64,000 nt of DNA, taken from positions 3,647,501 to 3,711,500 of the forward strand of contig CP070896.1 in assembly GCA_017084465.1 (NCBI GenBank). The letters are read 5' to 3'. Below are positions 40,365-50,910 of the stretch, piece by piece; the first letter of the stretch is position 1; each line of letters opens with the position of its first letter. The translations under genes were made by a program, and so were the position numbers. Source of the stretch: Lacrimispora xylanisolvens (lineage in GTDB: Bacteria > Bacillota > Clostridia > Lachnospirales > Lachnospiraceae). A model generated the notes under the pieces. The model was not told where the DNA came from, searched no databases, and saw only the letters and a program-made list of their open reading frames with translations.

Positions 40365-41522
40365 ATGAAAAATTATGAGTATATAGAGTCAGCTCTGATT
40401 CATGGAGGTATCTATGGAGATGAACGAACCGGTGCGGTAAATACTCCCATCTATCAGACATCAACGTATATGCAGGATGGATTGGGAAAAAACAGAGGAT
40501 ACGAATATTCACGTACGGGAAATCCTACACGGGAAGCACTGGAATTGCTGATTGCAGAACTGGAAAACGGAGAATCAGGATTTGCCTTTGCTTCTGGAAT
40601 GGCTGCTATTACTGCTGTGTTAAGTCTTTTTAAAAGCGGAGACAGAATTGTTATATCAAGTAACGTCTATGGGGGAACTTTCCGCGTTCTGGATAAGGTC
40701 TTTCAGAATTTCGGATTTTCCTACACCATTGCTGATACCACAGATCTTACGGCACTTTCTAAAGCGCTCACACCGGATGTGAAAGCAGTTCTTATAGAGA
40801 GTCCGGCAAACCCTCTTCTGACAGTAACAGATATAAAAGCCGTGGCAGAACTTGTAAAAAACAGGGGAGCATTGCTGGTAGTAGATAACACCTTTATGAC
40901 TCCTTATATCCAACGTCCACTGGAACTGGGTGCTGATATTGTTCTTCATTCGGCGACTAAATATCTTGGGGGCCACAGTGACTTAATTGCCGGTCTTGTG
41001 GTGGTTCGGTCAAAAGAACTTGGAGAAAGGCTTCATTTCATTCAGAATGCGACAGGGGGAGTCCTGCAGCCATTTGATTCATTCCTTCTGATTCGCAGCA
41101 TTAAAACCCTAAGTGTAAGAATGGACCGACATGTGGAAAATGCTGTGGAGCTTGCAAAATTATTAAAAGAACATGAAGCAGTAAAAACGGTTTATTATCC
41201 CGGACTTCCGGATGCACAGGGCTATGATATAAACTTGAAGCAGGCGAAGAACGGGGGAGCTATGATATCTTTTGAACTTAAGGAAGGATATAGTATCAAT
41301 CGATTCTTTGAAAGCCTGAAATTGATTGCTCTGGCAGAAAGTCTGGGGGGTGTGGAATCGTTGGTGTGTCATCCAGCAACCATGACACATGCCTCAATTC
41401 CAAGGGAGATTCGGGAAAAGGTTGGTATTACAGATGGGCTTATCCGGCTTTCTGTTGGAATAGAACATGGAAAGGATCTTGCCGCAGACTTAGAACAGGC
41501 AATCCGGGAGGCGAAACAATGA
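40365..41522 (+). CDS. cystathionine gamma-lyase/synthase-type PLP enzyme
   Basis: 385 residues of the Cys/Met-metabolism PLP family. Visible are YEYSRTGNPTREALE, SGMAAITAVLSLFKSGDRIV, the DNTFMTPYIQRPLELGADIVLHSATKYLGGHSD segment read in parts (its SATKYLGGHSD lysine binds PLP) and the C-terminal SVGIEHG. It overlaps the downstream cysteine-synthase-like gene by four bases (ATGA). That pairing resembles the mccB-mccA reverse transsulfuration genes, favouring cystathionine gamma-lyase, but gamma-synthase cannot be excluded. Confidence 0.85.
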   Translation: MKNYEYIESALIHGGIYGDERTGAVNTPIYQTSTYMQDGLGKNRGYEYSRTGNPTREALELLIAELENGESGFAFASGMAAITAVLSLFKSGDRIVISSNVYGGTFRVLDKVFQNFGFSYTIADTTDLTALSKALTPDVKAVLIESPANPLLTVTDIKAVAELVKNRGALLVVDNTFMTPYIQRPLELGADIVLHSATKYLGGHSDLIAGLVVVRSKELGERLHFIQNATGGVLQPFDSFLLIRSIKTLSVRMDRHVENAVELAKLLKEHEAVKTVYYPGLPDAQGYDINLKQAKNGGAMISFELKEGYSINRFFESLKLIALAESLGGVESLVCHPATMTHASIPREIREKVGITDGLIRLSVGIEHGKDLAADLEQAIREAKQ

Positions 41523-42430
41523 GTCTGTACGATTCTATGAAGGATCTAATTGGCAATACGCCTCTTGTCAGACTGGATCATCTGGGATTTCCAGATAAGG
41601 TGCAGATCTATGGAAAGCTTGAGTTTTATAATCCTTCCGGAAGCGTTAAGGACCGGATCGGGACCTATATGATCCGGGATGCAAAAAACCGGGGAGTCTT
41701 AAAACCAGGAGATACGATTATTGAAGCTACAGCAGGAAATACAGGGCTTGGTATCGCGTTTGCTGCCCTTAATCTTGGGTATCGTCTTATCTTCGTCATT
41801 CCAGAAAAATTCTCTCAGGAGAAACAGATTCTTTTAAAGGCGCTGGGAGCAGAAATTATTTCAACCCCATTGGAGGAAGGAATGCTTGGCGCAACAAGAA
41901 AAGCGGAAGAGCTGAGGGAGAACATTCCCAATTCTGTAACCCTGGAACAGTTTAAAAACATGGCAAATCCTTTGGCTCATTATGAGACTACCGGTCCGGA
42001 ATTGTACCGGGATCTAAAGGGGTATCTGGATTATGTGGTTGCCGGTGCAGGGAGCGGGGGGACATTTACGGGTATTATGAAATATTTAAAAGAGCAGAAT
42101 CCGGAGATAAAAGGAGTACTGGCAGACCCCATCGGTTCCACACTGGGGGGAGGGGAACACGCAAACTATGAAATAGAGGGAATTGGCAATGATTTTGTTG
42201 CAGATACCATGGATATGTCTCTTGTTGACCGTGTGATTAAAGTTAGTGATGGGGAGGCGTTTTATGAGGTGAAAAATATGGCCAGATATGAGGGGATTTT
42301 TGCAGGTTCCTCATCCGGAGCTGCATTAGCAGCTGCCAGAAAACTTGCAGATAGCATCACCTCCGGACGGATTGCTGTGATTCTGCCAGATAGGGCAGAA
42401 CGGTATTTCAGCAAGCATATCTTTGACTGA
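41519..42430 (+). CDS. cysteine synthase/cystathionine beta-synthase family protein
   Basis: 303 residues. The PLP lysine is in NPSGSVKDRIG, the phosphate-binding loop is ATAGNTGLG and the C-terminal cofactor contact is GSSSGAALAAA. ATG 41519 overlaps the preceding stop (ATGA), so the two are translationally coupled. Together they could turn homocysteine and serine (or O-acetylserine) into cysteine. The long upstream in-frame extension to 41366 lies inside the previous gene and is not used. MccA-like function is inferred from the pairing. Confidence 0.85.
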   Translation: MSLYDSMKDLIGNTPLVRLDHLGFPDKVQIYGKLEFYNPSGSVKDRIGTYMIRDAKNRGVLKPGDTIIEATAGNTGLGIAFAALNLGYRLIFVIPEKFSQEKQILLKALGAEIISTPLEEGMLGATRKAEELRENIPNSVTLEQFKNMANPLAHYETTGPELYRDLKGYLDYVVAGAGSGGTFTGIMKYLKEQNPEIKGVLADPIGSTLGGGEHANYEIEGIGNDFVADTMDMSLVDRVIKVSDGEAFYEVKNMARYEGIFAGSSSGAALAAARKLADSITSGRIAVILPDRAERYFSKHIFD

Positions 42431-42495
42431 TTTTGCAGTTTAACAGGAACATGGCCGCAGCTTATGAAACTATCTGCGACCATGTTCCTCATTCA

Positions 42496-43891
42496 TTAAA
42501 TCCAGCCTTTCGGCAAGTAAGTTTTGGTATTTTCAATCATATCGTCTGCCAGCTTTTTCACTTCTTCGTCGCTTGCTCTGCCTTTTACCAGAGGATCGCT
42601 CAAGAAAGCTTCATAAACCAGTGTACGGTCGCAGGTAAGGGCTGCTTTTAAAATGCGCTCGTGATTTGCAACGTGGGGTTTTATCAGTTCCAGCACTTCC
42701 TCAGGTATGGAACCTGCGATCACGGGTTTAATGCTGTCGCGGCCAAATACTGCATTCGTTTCTACAACCGCATCTTCTGGCAGATTTGCAATCTGTAAGA
42801 AAGAGTTAGGTATATTTACATTGCTGATGGTCCGTTCAAGACCGCATAATGACTTAATTAAAAGAATTCCTTCTTCTCCTGACGGTTTTAACTCAATCTC
42901 CTGTTCTCCTTCAGCCAGGCGGCGGCTCTTTTCCAGACGTTCTTTTAAGTCATTCTTTCTCCAGTCAACGGTGGTGAGACCAAATTTCCAGGATTTAACC
43001 GTTTCCGGGTCTTTTAAATAATCGGTTCCAGGCATAAATTCCGCAAGATGACGATCCCCTGCAGCAGCAATCAGACCATAGCGGCGGAACAGGTCAAACT
43101 TCACCCGGTGTGCGCATTCGAATGTGCTGTTTGCCCAGTTCTTATCCGGCTCTTCATAGCCCTCTTCATAATGAGCATTGATATAATCCCGGTAAACAGG
43201 AAATAAGTCGATTCCTTTATAAGAGGCCTCATCAAACCAGGTAAAATGGTTAATGCCAAGAACATTGACATGAATGTCCCTGCGGTCAATGGATTCCAGT
43301 CCCAGGGTTTCCTCACAGATGCCCTTTAACACTTTCTGGGTACCAAATACTTCGTGACAGCAGCCAAAGGCTTTGATCTGTGGAAATACATGATAAAGGG
43401 TCTTTACGCACAAAGACATGGGGTTTGTATAGTTAATAATCCAGGCATCAGGAGCGTATTCCTTAATTGCCTCTGCTATGGTAACAAACATTGGGATGGT
43501 GCGCAGTGCACGGATCATTCCGCCAGGGCCGGCTGTATCACCAACTGACTGATAGATACCAAGTCTTTCCGGAAGATGGACATCAGAATCCATTTCGTCG
43601 AAGGTTCCCGGGAGAATGGAGATGACAGCAAAATCACAGCCTGTCAGTGCATCTTTTAAAGAATCTGACTGGACATAATCCCATTTTCCAATGGTATCCT
43701 TACGGGCGCTTAACTGGCTGCCAATAATTTCATTGTTTTGAAGCAGCAGGATCAATGTCATAAAGCCGGATTGTTCCGCTCATGGAATCATCCATGGAAA
43801 GGTCTGTCATAAAAGTCCATGCCCAGCCTCTGGAACCGCCGCCGATGTAAGCGATCTTAATATCACTTACTTTGTTGTTTTCGTATTTCAT
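42496..43891 (-). CDS. GH4 alpha-galacturonidase candidate, CHEV motif (frame broken once)
   Basis: An NAD- and metal-dependent family 4 glycosidase. The N-terminal IAYIGGGSRGWAW is the NAD loop, IINYTNPMS a substrate loop, and the active-site tetrapeptide at 43348-43359 reads Cys-His-Glu-Val. CHEV is the signature of alpha-galacturonidases such as Bacillus LplD; alpha-galactosidases carry CHSV and phospho-glycosidases CN-type motifs. The frame breaks at the T-run 43736-43739 (one extra), shifting the reading after residue 50. Rejoined length is 464 residues. Start ATG 43891 has AGGAGG upstream. Pectin-fragment use is supported by a GH105 gene 1 kb away. Confidence 0.85.
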
Positions 43892-43944
43892 AAAGGTTTC
43901 CTCCTGAAACTAAGAAATATTGAATAGGTTCGTATCACTCTCTA

Positions 43945-43979
43945 TTGCATATTATAATGCATTATAGTATTATAATACT
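43945..43979. promoter_or_regulatory. two abutting perfect palindromes between divergent genes
   Basis: TATAATGCATTATA (43953-43966) and AGTATTATAATACT (43966-43979) are each perfect 14-base palindromes sharing one base. They contain TATAAT on both strands, so they may combine the -10 elements of the divergent GH4 and AraC genes with a regulator site. Confidence 0.45.
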
Positions 43980-44039
43980 AATAAAATTGATGCTTGTTTT
44001 GCAATAATCATACTTTTGGCTACTGATGAGGAGAAGAAA

Positions 44040-44903
44040 ATGGAACGAATCATATTTGAAGAGAGTATGGAAGGCGTAGTTATCGATGAGGTGGCAAGAG
44101 ATGACGGATTTTCCATGACAATGAAGCATTTTCATGATACTTATGAGTTGTATTTTCTCTTAAGCGGGGAACGTTATTATTTTATTGAAAAAGAAACCTA
44201 TTACGTGAAGACCGGAGATGTGGTATTGGTCAACCGGCAGCAGGTGCATAAGACAAGCCAGGCGGGAAGCGGAAGTCATGACCGTATTTTGCTCCAGCTA
44301 AACGGCAGGTATCTGGAATCATGGTTAAATCATGCAGGGGTTTATTCCCTGGATAAGCTGTTTGGCGATTATTATGGGGTTGCAAGACTTTCTGAAAAGG
44401 AATGGGAGGAGATGAAGTCCCTGCTTCTGTCCATCAGAGATGAAATAAAAGGCAGGAGAGAACGATATGAAGTCATGGTTCGCCTCATGATTTCCAGAAT
44501 TCTTCTTATGGTTTACAGAAGCCGTAAAAAAAACCTGTTAAAGGATATGCCCATTACGGTTCAGACCTCAAAACATGGTAAAGTGCATGAGGTGGCTGAG
44601 TATCTCACTCTTCATTGTGAGACACCAGAGAGTCTGGAGGAACTGGCAGAACGGTTCTTTATCAGTAAATCCTATTTAAGCCGGATTTTTCGGGAAGTGA
44701 CGGGGTTTTCAGTCAATGAATACAGAAATTTAGCAAGGGTTCGGAAAGCCAGAGAACTACTTTTGAACAGTGAATACTCTGTTACAGAGATATCAGAAGT
44801 TCTGGGCTTTGAAAGTGTTACTTATTTTGAACGGGTATTTAAAAAGCATACGGATGCAACACCTTTGAAGTACAGAAAAGAGGCGAAAAGAACGGAGCAG
44901 TAA
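44040..44903 (+). CDS. AraC-family regulator with N-terminal cupin domain
   Basis: 287 residues. The N-terminal 150 residues look like a sugar-sensing cupin (MKHFHDTYELYFLLSGERYYFIE, YVKTGDVVLVNRQQVHK). The C-terminal AraC domain has two helix-turn-helices (PESLEELAERFFISKSYLSRIF and VTEISEVLGFESVTYFERVFKK). I place the start at ATG 44040, with GAGGAG just upstream; the earlier in-frame TTG has no site. It is divergent from the GH4 gene and may control it. Confidence 0.88.
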   Translation: MERIIFEESMEGVVIDEVARDDGFSMTMKHFHDTYELYFLLSGERYYFIEKETYYVKTGDVVLVNRQQVHKTSQAGSGSHDRILLQLNGRYLESWLNHAGVYSLDKLFGDYYGVARLSEKEWEEMKSLLLSIRDEIKGRRERYEVMVRLMISRILLMVYRSRKKNLLKDMPITVQTSKHGKVHEVAEYLTLHCETPESLEELAERFFISKSYLSRIFREVTGFSVNEYRNLARVRKARELLLNSEYSVTEISEVLGFESVTYFERVFKKHTDATPLKYRKEAKRTEQ

Positions 44904-44925
44904 CGTTCTTTTAGCCTCTTTTTTT
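44880..44925. terminator. terminator between AraC gene and GH105 gene
   Basis: GAGGC (44880-44884) with GCCTC (44914-44918) and AAAGAACG with CGTTCTTT form the stem, followed by a long T-run on the plus strand. It overlaps the AraC stop codon and probably works in both directions. Confidence 0.8.
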
Positions 44926-44937
44926 AGCGGGGAAGTT

Positions 44938-46065
44938 CTATTTTTCAAGTGCCTCACACAGTGCTGTAAGAGCAAGTGCCTGACCGTAGGCCATAGGCAT
45001 AATCAAAACATTTTTATAATGGTCGCCGTCCATACCGATTCCTGTCCCTGCTGAAACATTAAGGACAGTTCCATCATCAGAGATGTTATCGCATATAGCA
45101 GAAATTGCACGGTCTGCGGCTGCTTTGTAGGTATCATCTAAAATTCCTGCTTTTACACCTCTTAAAATACCGGCAGCAATGGCAGCGGTACCTGATACTT
45201 CTTCATAGCTGGTTTCATCGGTCAGTACGGTTCTCCACAATCCGGAGGGAGCCTGGAGCTTTAAGAGAGCAGCTGCCTGAGAACGGAAGGTATCAATCAG
45301 ATAAGTTCTTACGCCTTCGTTTAAATCAGACCCGCAGGCATCTAAAAATTCCATGATTCCATAGGTGAACCAGGAGTTTCCGCGGCACCAGAAAATGCCG
45401 CCAAAATTATCCATACGCTCAAAACTGAAACCATGATGGAAAAGTCCGGTCTGTTTATCAAATAAATATTTGATGTGTACCAGAAACTGATGAAGGGCTT
45501 CGTTTTTCCAAACCGGATTTTCTGCCTGCTGTCCCATTCGGTTTAAGAAAAGCACAGACATAAATAAAGTATCAATCCATATCTGTCCTTCATTTAAGTT
45601 TACTCCGTTCCTGTCACCAATTGCACTTGTTACGTGCTGAAATCCATTATCGGCGGTTTTCGGAAGCCCGTTAATCAGCCAGTCTGCCTGTTCTGTACAG
45701 AGCTGATAGAAGCTCTCTGAGTCTTTCAGACTGGAATGAAGGCAGGACAGGGGGAGGAAGGGAGCCGTTGTATTAATGTTTCTGGAGGGCAGACCGTTTT
45801 TCATATGTCCGCTGTACCAGTTTTCAAAAAAGGAAAGATACCGGTCATCTCCATAGAAATCCTGCAGTTTGTACAAGCCATAGAGACCAACGCCCTGAGG
45901 CCAGTCCCACTCTTCAATGCCAAAATCCCTCTGTATAATTCCTTTTTTGGTGTCTGTGGAGCTGACTGATTTGTCTTTGTCATAGTCACAGCCTCCCAGA
46001 TTCATAAGTTTCTCCACAACCAGATGGATTTTTTCCAGCAGCCTCTCGTTTGTCATTGTTGTCAT
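44938..46065 (-). CDS. GH105 unsaturated rhamnogalacturonyl hydrolase
   Basis: 375 residues of the YteR/YesR family, which removes the unsaturated galacturonic acid left by rhamnogalacturonan lyases. The (alpha/alpha)6-barrel pattern is seen in WDWPQGVGLYGLYK (catalytic aspartate region), GQIWIDTLFMSVLFLNRM, GIFWCRGNSWFTYGIMEFL, and SGTAAIAAGILRG. There is no signal peptide, so it acts on imported oligosaccharides. Its start overlaps the YesN stop by four bases, making it the last gene of a YesM-YesN-GH105 operon. Confidence 0.88.
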   Translation of the reverse strand: MTTMTNERLLEKIHLVVEKLMNLGGCDYDKDKSVSSTDTKKGIIQRDFGIEEWDWPQGVGLYGLYKLQDFYGDDRYLSFFENWYSGHMKNGLPSRNINTTAPFLPLSCLHSSLKDSESFYQLCTEQADWLINGLPKTADNGFQHVTSAIGDRNGVNLNEGQIWIDTLFMSVLFLNRMGQQAENPVWKNEALHQFLVHIKYLFDKQTGLFHHGFSFERMDNFGGIFWCRGNSWFTYGIMEFLDACGSDLNEGVRTYLIDTFRSQAAALLKLQAPSGLWRTVLTDETSYEEVSGTAAIAAGILRGVKAGILDDTYKAAADRAISAICDNISDDGTVLNVSAGTGIGMDGDHYKNVLIMPMAYGQALALTALCEALEK

Positions 46066-47588
46066 TCTCCTTTATGTTTTGTGTTTTTTAGCTTTTCGAT
46101 GTAATCTGTGGGCGGAAGACCTGTGTAACGCTTGAATACCTGGCTGAAATACTGGGGATTGCTTCCGAATCCCACCTGCCTTGCGATTTGTTTAATGTTG
46201 TCATTGTGATAGTAGGTCATCAGCCGTATGGCTTCCTCCATGCGCTCTTTGTTTAAATAATCGGAAAAACGAATTCCTTCTTCTTTGACAAACTGTTTGC
46301 TTAAATATCCCACACTGACAAACAGGTAATTCTCAGCCAGCCATTTTAAAGACAGGTTCTCTGAGTCTAAGTGTTCCCTGATATAGGTTTTTAATAGCGC
46401 TATGTTGGAGCTGGCCTTATGTCCCCCTGTTTCATGCTCTTTCTGTACCAGAACCACAGAAAGAAGATTCCGGATTTCCGTTACGTTATCACAGGAATAG
46501 AGCCGGCGGAAAAAGTCACAGGCAGCATCAATGGGCGGCTTTTCCTGGTTTAAATCGGCCTGAAGAAAAAGGCCAAGGGCAAGGCTTCTTGCAGTTGCCG
46601 GGGGCATGGAGTCAATAAAAACGGAATTTAAAAGCTCGTTTGCCTGAATGATATCCGGTGCAGAGGTGATGGAATCTTCCAGATGACTGATCATCCATGG
46701 AGCAGTAATATGATTTCTGATCTCATAGCTCTCTCCCTTTTCACTGAGCAGAAGAATCCGCTCAAAACGTGAAATCTTCTGAATTACAAAGTAAAATAGC
46801 TTTTCGGATGTGTCCATATGGATAAATTCTGTTTCAAAGGTTACGGACTGATTGGGATAATGCAGCTTTAAAATGGAGTTCTTTATCCGCTCCTGTGTAG
46901 CAAGAGTGGTAGCAGGAAAAATTAATACAGCAGTATTTTTTACATATAGTATGGAAAAATCCAGACGAAGCCCTTCCACACCAAGGATTTTAACAATATC
47001 AGTGGCGAAATTTTTCAAATACGGTTCTTCTACAAAGGAGCAGATGCATGCATAGAGGCAGCTTTCGGGCAGAGATAACAGTTCCTGATATTTATGGAAT
47101 ACACTTGAAAAAGTGTCCTGATGCTCCAGCAGTTCCATGATAAAACTTTGTTCCAGCGGAATGTGCAAAGTCTTTAAAAGATCCACCTGCTGGGATTTAC
47201 GGCGTGCTTCTTCCTGAAGACGCTCCTTTCGAATGGAGACAAGAGAGTCGATCAGCTCATTTTTATCGGTTGGTTTTAATAAATAAAACCGGACTCCGTA
47301 TTTCATCGCCTGCTTGGCATATTCAAAGTCATTATAACCGGAAAGCAGAATAAATGAGATTTTAGAGTCTGTTTTAATGGAACGCTCTATGAGATCCAGC
47401 CCGTTTAAAATGGGCATTCGAATATCAGTGATCACTACATCCGGATATTCATCACATATAATGTCATAGGCTTCCATTCCATTTTTGGCTGTTGCGATCA
47501 ACTCATATCCTAAAGATTCATAATCAATCATTTGAGAAAGGGCTTCTCTGATAATCTGTTCATCATCTACAATCATTAACCTCAGCAT
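46062..47588 (-). CDS. YesN-type response regulator with AraC domain
   Basis: 508 residues. The receiver domain has acidic DDE at 8-10 and phospho-acceptor Asp55 in VITDIRMP. The C-terminal AraC domain (NLSLKWLAENYLFVSVGYLSKQF and IKQIARQVGFGSNPQYFSQVFKRYTG, in pieces) binds DNA. It starts one base after the upstream kinase gene stops and overlaps the GH105 gene, so all three are one operon. It probably activates the nearby binding-protein operon or this glycosidase. Confidence 0.88.
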   Translation of the reverse strand: MLRLMIVDDEQIIREALSQMIDYESLGYELIATAKNGMEAYDIICDEYPDVVITDIRMPILNGLDLIERSIKTDSKISFILLSGYNDFEYAKQAMKYGVRFYLLKPTDKNELIDSLVSIRKERLQEEARRKSQQVDLLKTLHIPLEQSFIMELLEHQDTFSSVFHKYQELLSLPESCLYACICSFVEEPYLKNFATDIVKILGVEGLRLDFSILYVKNTAVLIFPATTLATQERIKNSILKLHYPNQSVTFETEFIHMDTSEKLFYFVIQKISRFERILLLSEKGESYEIRNHITAPWMISHLEDSITSAPDIIQANELLNSVFIDSMPPATARSLALGLFLQADLNQEKPPIDAACDFFRRLYSCDNVTEIRNLLSVVLVQKEHETGGHKASSNIALLKTYIREHLDSENLSLKWLAENYLFVSVGYLSKQFVKEEGIRFSDYLNKERMEEAIRLMTYYHNDNIKQIARQVGFGSNPQYFSQVFKRYTGLPPTDYIEKLKNTKHKGE

Positions 47589-47589
47589 G

Positions 47590-49346
47590 TCAAACCTCCT
47601 GTTCTTTGGGAATGGACAGCATAACCACAGCCATTCCGCTCTTATTGTAAAAATTCAGCCCGTAATTGTTGCCATAAATTAATTTTAATCTGGAATTAAT
47701 ATTCACCAGTCCAACACCCGAACCCTGGGGCTGGATTTCCTTATTTTCAATTTTGGAAAGTAAGTCAGGATCAATAATGGAACCAGTATTGGATACCTTA
47801 ATCTGGTAATCCAGCTCCATTTCTCTTATGGTAACCCGGATACAGCACATTTCGTCAGTGGCTTCCATGGCATGCTTTAACGCATTCTCCACCAAAGGCT
47901 GAATACACAGCTTGGGTACGAAGATGTGGGAGATATTCTCGGGGACTTCCAGTTCAAAATTCAGTCTGTCTTTAAAACGCATTTCCTGGATCCGGATGTA
48001 GTCATTTAACACCTCCAGCTCTTCCGATAGGGGAATAATATCCTTTTGACCCGCAATGGAAGCGCGGAATAAGTTACCCAGAGAGCGAACCATCATGGAG
48101 ATATCGTCAGCCCCGTATTTTTGAGCCATCCAGTTAATAGTATCCAGAGTATTGTATAAAAAATGAGGATTAATCTGCTGCTGCAGCATCTTAATGGTAG
48201 AATCCCTTAAAAGAAGCTGTTTATCATAATTTTCGTCTCTTAATACCTTTACACTGTGGGTCATCTCATCAAAGCTGCGGTGAAGCTGGCCGATTTCATC
48301 CTGTCTGTTCTCATAATCATAAGACTTGACGTGACTGACAGGGGCTTCTCCATTACCAAAACGCTGGATTTTTCAATTAAGTAATCCAGGTGGCGGAAAA
48401 TATAACGGAAGAGTAAATTTACCAGGATTGCCGTAACCAGAATAATGAAAAAGGTATATAAAAGAATCTGCATGGTAATGAGGCGGACGTTACGGAATAA
48501 AGGATTGTAATCTCTGAAATATAGATAGTCCCAGCCAACATTGGGAATATATCCATTTATAATAAACTCCTTTTTATTATCCAGAGATGTAATGGTATAG
48601 GCATTTTCCCTGCCCTGCCTGTCCGCGATGAGTTTCAGACAGTATTCCTGGTGGTAGGCATCTGCCGGATAGATCCGCTTTTCTCCAGTCATTAAGACAA
48701 ACCTGGAATTATCTGCCATACTTCCTGAGCTTTTTAAACCATCCTCAATCATGTGTTCCATGTCAACGGTGACATAGAGCCCTGCCAGTTTTTTCAGGCT
48801 TAAATATTTAAGCTTTAAAATCTGTCTTGCACATACGGTATCATCACCGGGTTCAATTGCAGAAGACCATACCGCTTTTCCTTTTAACTGGTCAATGGAA
48901 CGGTCAAGCTCCGCCAGGTTGAATTTAAAGATATCATCCGAACGCCCCATACAGATATTGGATCCATCATCTAAAACGATGTTAATGGATTTCACATATC
49001 TGCTTTGATAGATATAGGAGTAGAGCTGTTGATAAATGTCTCTTGCAAGAGAACGCCGGTCACTGTAAGGATTGTCAATCAGAAACGACAAATTTTCCTG
49101 CAGAACAGCATCTCCTATGATATTATCCGTAACATTCTCAACCATCTGCATTTCCGATTCCAGATAGGTGGTTACATGGCTTAAAGAATCAGCATTTGCC
49201 TGATAAAGCACTTCGTTGTATCGGTTTGCCAGAATTCGTATGCTGATAAAGATAGTGAGGCACAGGGCAAAAAGAGCAAGGAGAAAAACTGTCAGTATTT
49301 TTTTGTATAAAGACAGGTTGTTAAACCAGACTGTACATCTTTTCAT
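47590..49346 (-). CDS. YesM-type sensor histidine kinase (frame broken once)
   Basis: A membrane kinase with segments near residues 17-37 and about 290-315, an extracellular domain between them, then HAMP, a QQINPHFLYNTLDTINW phospho-histidine site and an HATPase domain with NALKHA and GSGVGLVNI. The frame breaks in the T-run 48369-48373 (one base short), in the HAMP linker; correction gives IQRFGNGEAPVSHVKS. Rejoined length is 585 residues. Start ATG 49346 is preferred over an upstream in-frame ATG at 49394 because AAAGGA lies before it. It is divergent from the sugar-binding protein at 49535, suggesting it controls that importer. Confidence 0.87.
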
Positions 49347-49534
49347 AATCAGAATTCCTTTCTCAGATAATCGTATTATATAGTAAAAGATCAAAAAAAG
49401 AAATTGGTAAACGATCTCAAATTACACAAAGCTGTTTTTTCAACCATAAAAAAGCCGTATTTTAACTTTACGTTTGTGCATATTTGACATAAAATGTGGT
49501 TATCTTAATGAAATCAAATGGGAGGTTTTGCAAA

Positions 49535-50885
49535 ATGAAGAAAAGAATTTTAGCAACAACACTTGCAGCAATTCTTGCAGCATCATCATTAGCTGCCTGT
49601 GGCTCTAAAACAGAGCCAACAGAAACAACAAAGGCAGATGCAGCTACCACAGCAGCTACCACAGCAGCATCCACTGATACCAAAGCAGCAGCATCAGGTG
49701 ACAAAGTTTCTTTAAGCCTTTGCTGGTGGGGAAATCAGACAAGAAACGATGTAACAAAAAAAGCAGTTGACCTTTACATGAGTAAAAATCCAAATGTAGA
49801 CATCAAAGTTGAGTTTACTGACTGGTCCGGTTACTGGGACAAGCTTTCTGCTATGGCAGCAGGCGGAAATCTTCCTGACATTATTCAGATGGACTACTCC
49901 TATTTAAATCAGTATCAGAAGAGCGGACAGCTTGCTGACTTATCTGAATTCATGAGCAGCGGTGTTATTGATACTTCCAAGATTCCGGAAAGCATCATCA
50001 AGAGTGGCGAGGTTGACGGAAAGACTTATGCACTCAGCCTTGGCAGCAACGCTCCTATGATGGTTTATGACAAAGCAGTGGTTGAAAAGGCAGGAGTTAC
50101 CATTCCTGATCAGCTTACAATGGATCAGCTTTATGACCTTGGTAAGACAATCAGCGAGAAAACCGGTGCTAAAACTCTTTATGACGGTGGAATCAACATG
50201 ATGCAGATCATGGCAAGAGCAAATGGTTCTCATTTATTTGATGAATTAACCGCTGGAAAAGAAGATTCCATGAAGATTTATTTTAACACCATTGAAAAAT
50301 TTGCTAAATCTGATGCCAGCATTTCCGCTGATTTATTAGCAGAGAAGAATCCTGATGTTGTAGAGACAAAGCCAATCATTGATGGAACAACCTGGAATGA
50401 TTTAAGCTTATCCAACCAGTTCATCAGTATCTCCAAAACAGCAGGCAGAGAACTTGGAATTACCATGTTCCCAACCATTACAGATGCTAGTACAGCCACT
50501 GTACTTAAAACCAAGTATGTTCTTCTCTATCGCTGAATCTTCCAAGAATAAGGAAGAGGCTGCAAAATTCATTGACTGGTTCACAAACAGCACAGAGTGT
50601 AATGAAATCCTTCTTGCTGAAAGAGGAATTCCGATCAATACAGAAGTTGCAGATGCAATCAAACCAAAGGCAGATGCAACAGCTCAGACCGTATTTGATT
50701 ATGTTGCAAAAGTAACTGAAATTGCAACTCCAATCGATGCTCCAGACCCATCTGGTAAAGGTGAAGTAGAAGCATTAGGAAAAACTGTTTCTGAAGCAGT
50801 CCGTTACGGAGATGCAACAGGAGAAGACGCAGTTGGCCAGTTTGTGCCTGAAGCAAAAAAAATACTTGAAGAAGCGGCAAAATAA
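49535..50885 (+). CDS. sugar-binding lipoprotein of ABC importer, MsmE/UgpB type (frame broken once)
   Basis: A lipoprotein with signal MKKRILATTLAAILAASSLA and lipobox cysteine at residue 22, then a Thr/Ala-rich linker. The mature part is a family 1 solute-binding protein (LSLCWWGNQTRND...DIIQMDYSYLNQYQKSGQLADLSEFM, in pieces). The frame breaks in the A-run 50507-50510 (one extra; correction gives TVLKPSMFFSIAESS). Rejoined length is 449 residues. GGGAGG precedes the start. It precedes two permeases and an alpha-mannosidase, so a mannose-containing oligosaccharide is the likely ligand. Confidence 0.88.
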
Positions 50886-50910
50886 CAGGTAAAATTCTGG
50901 AGGGGATAAG

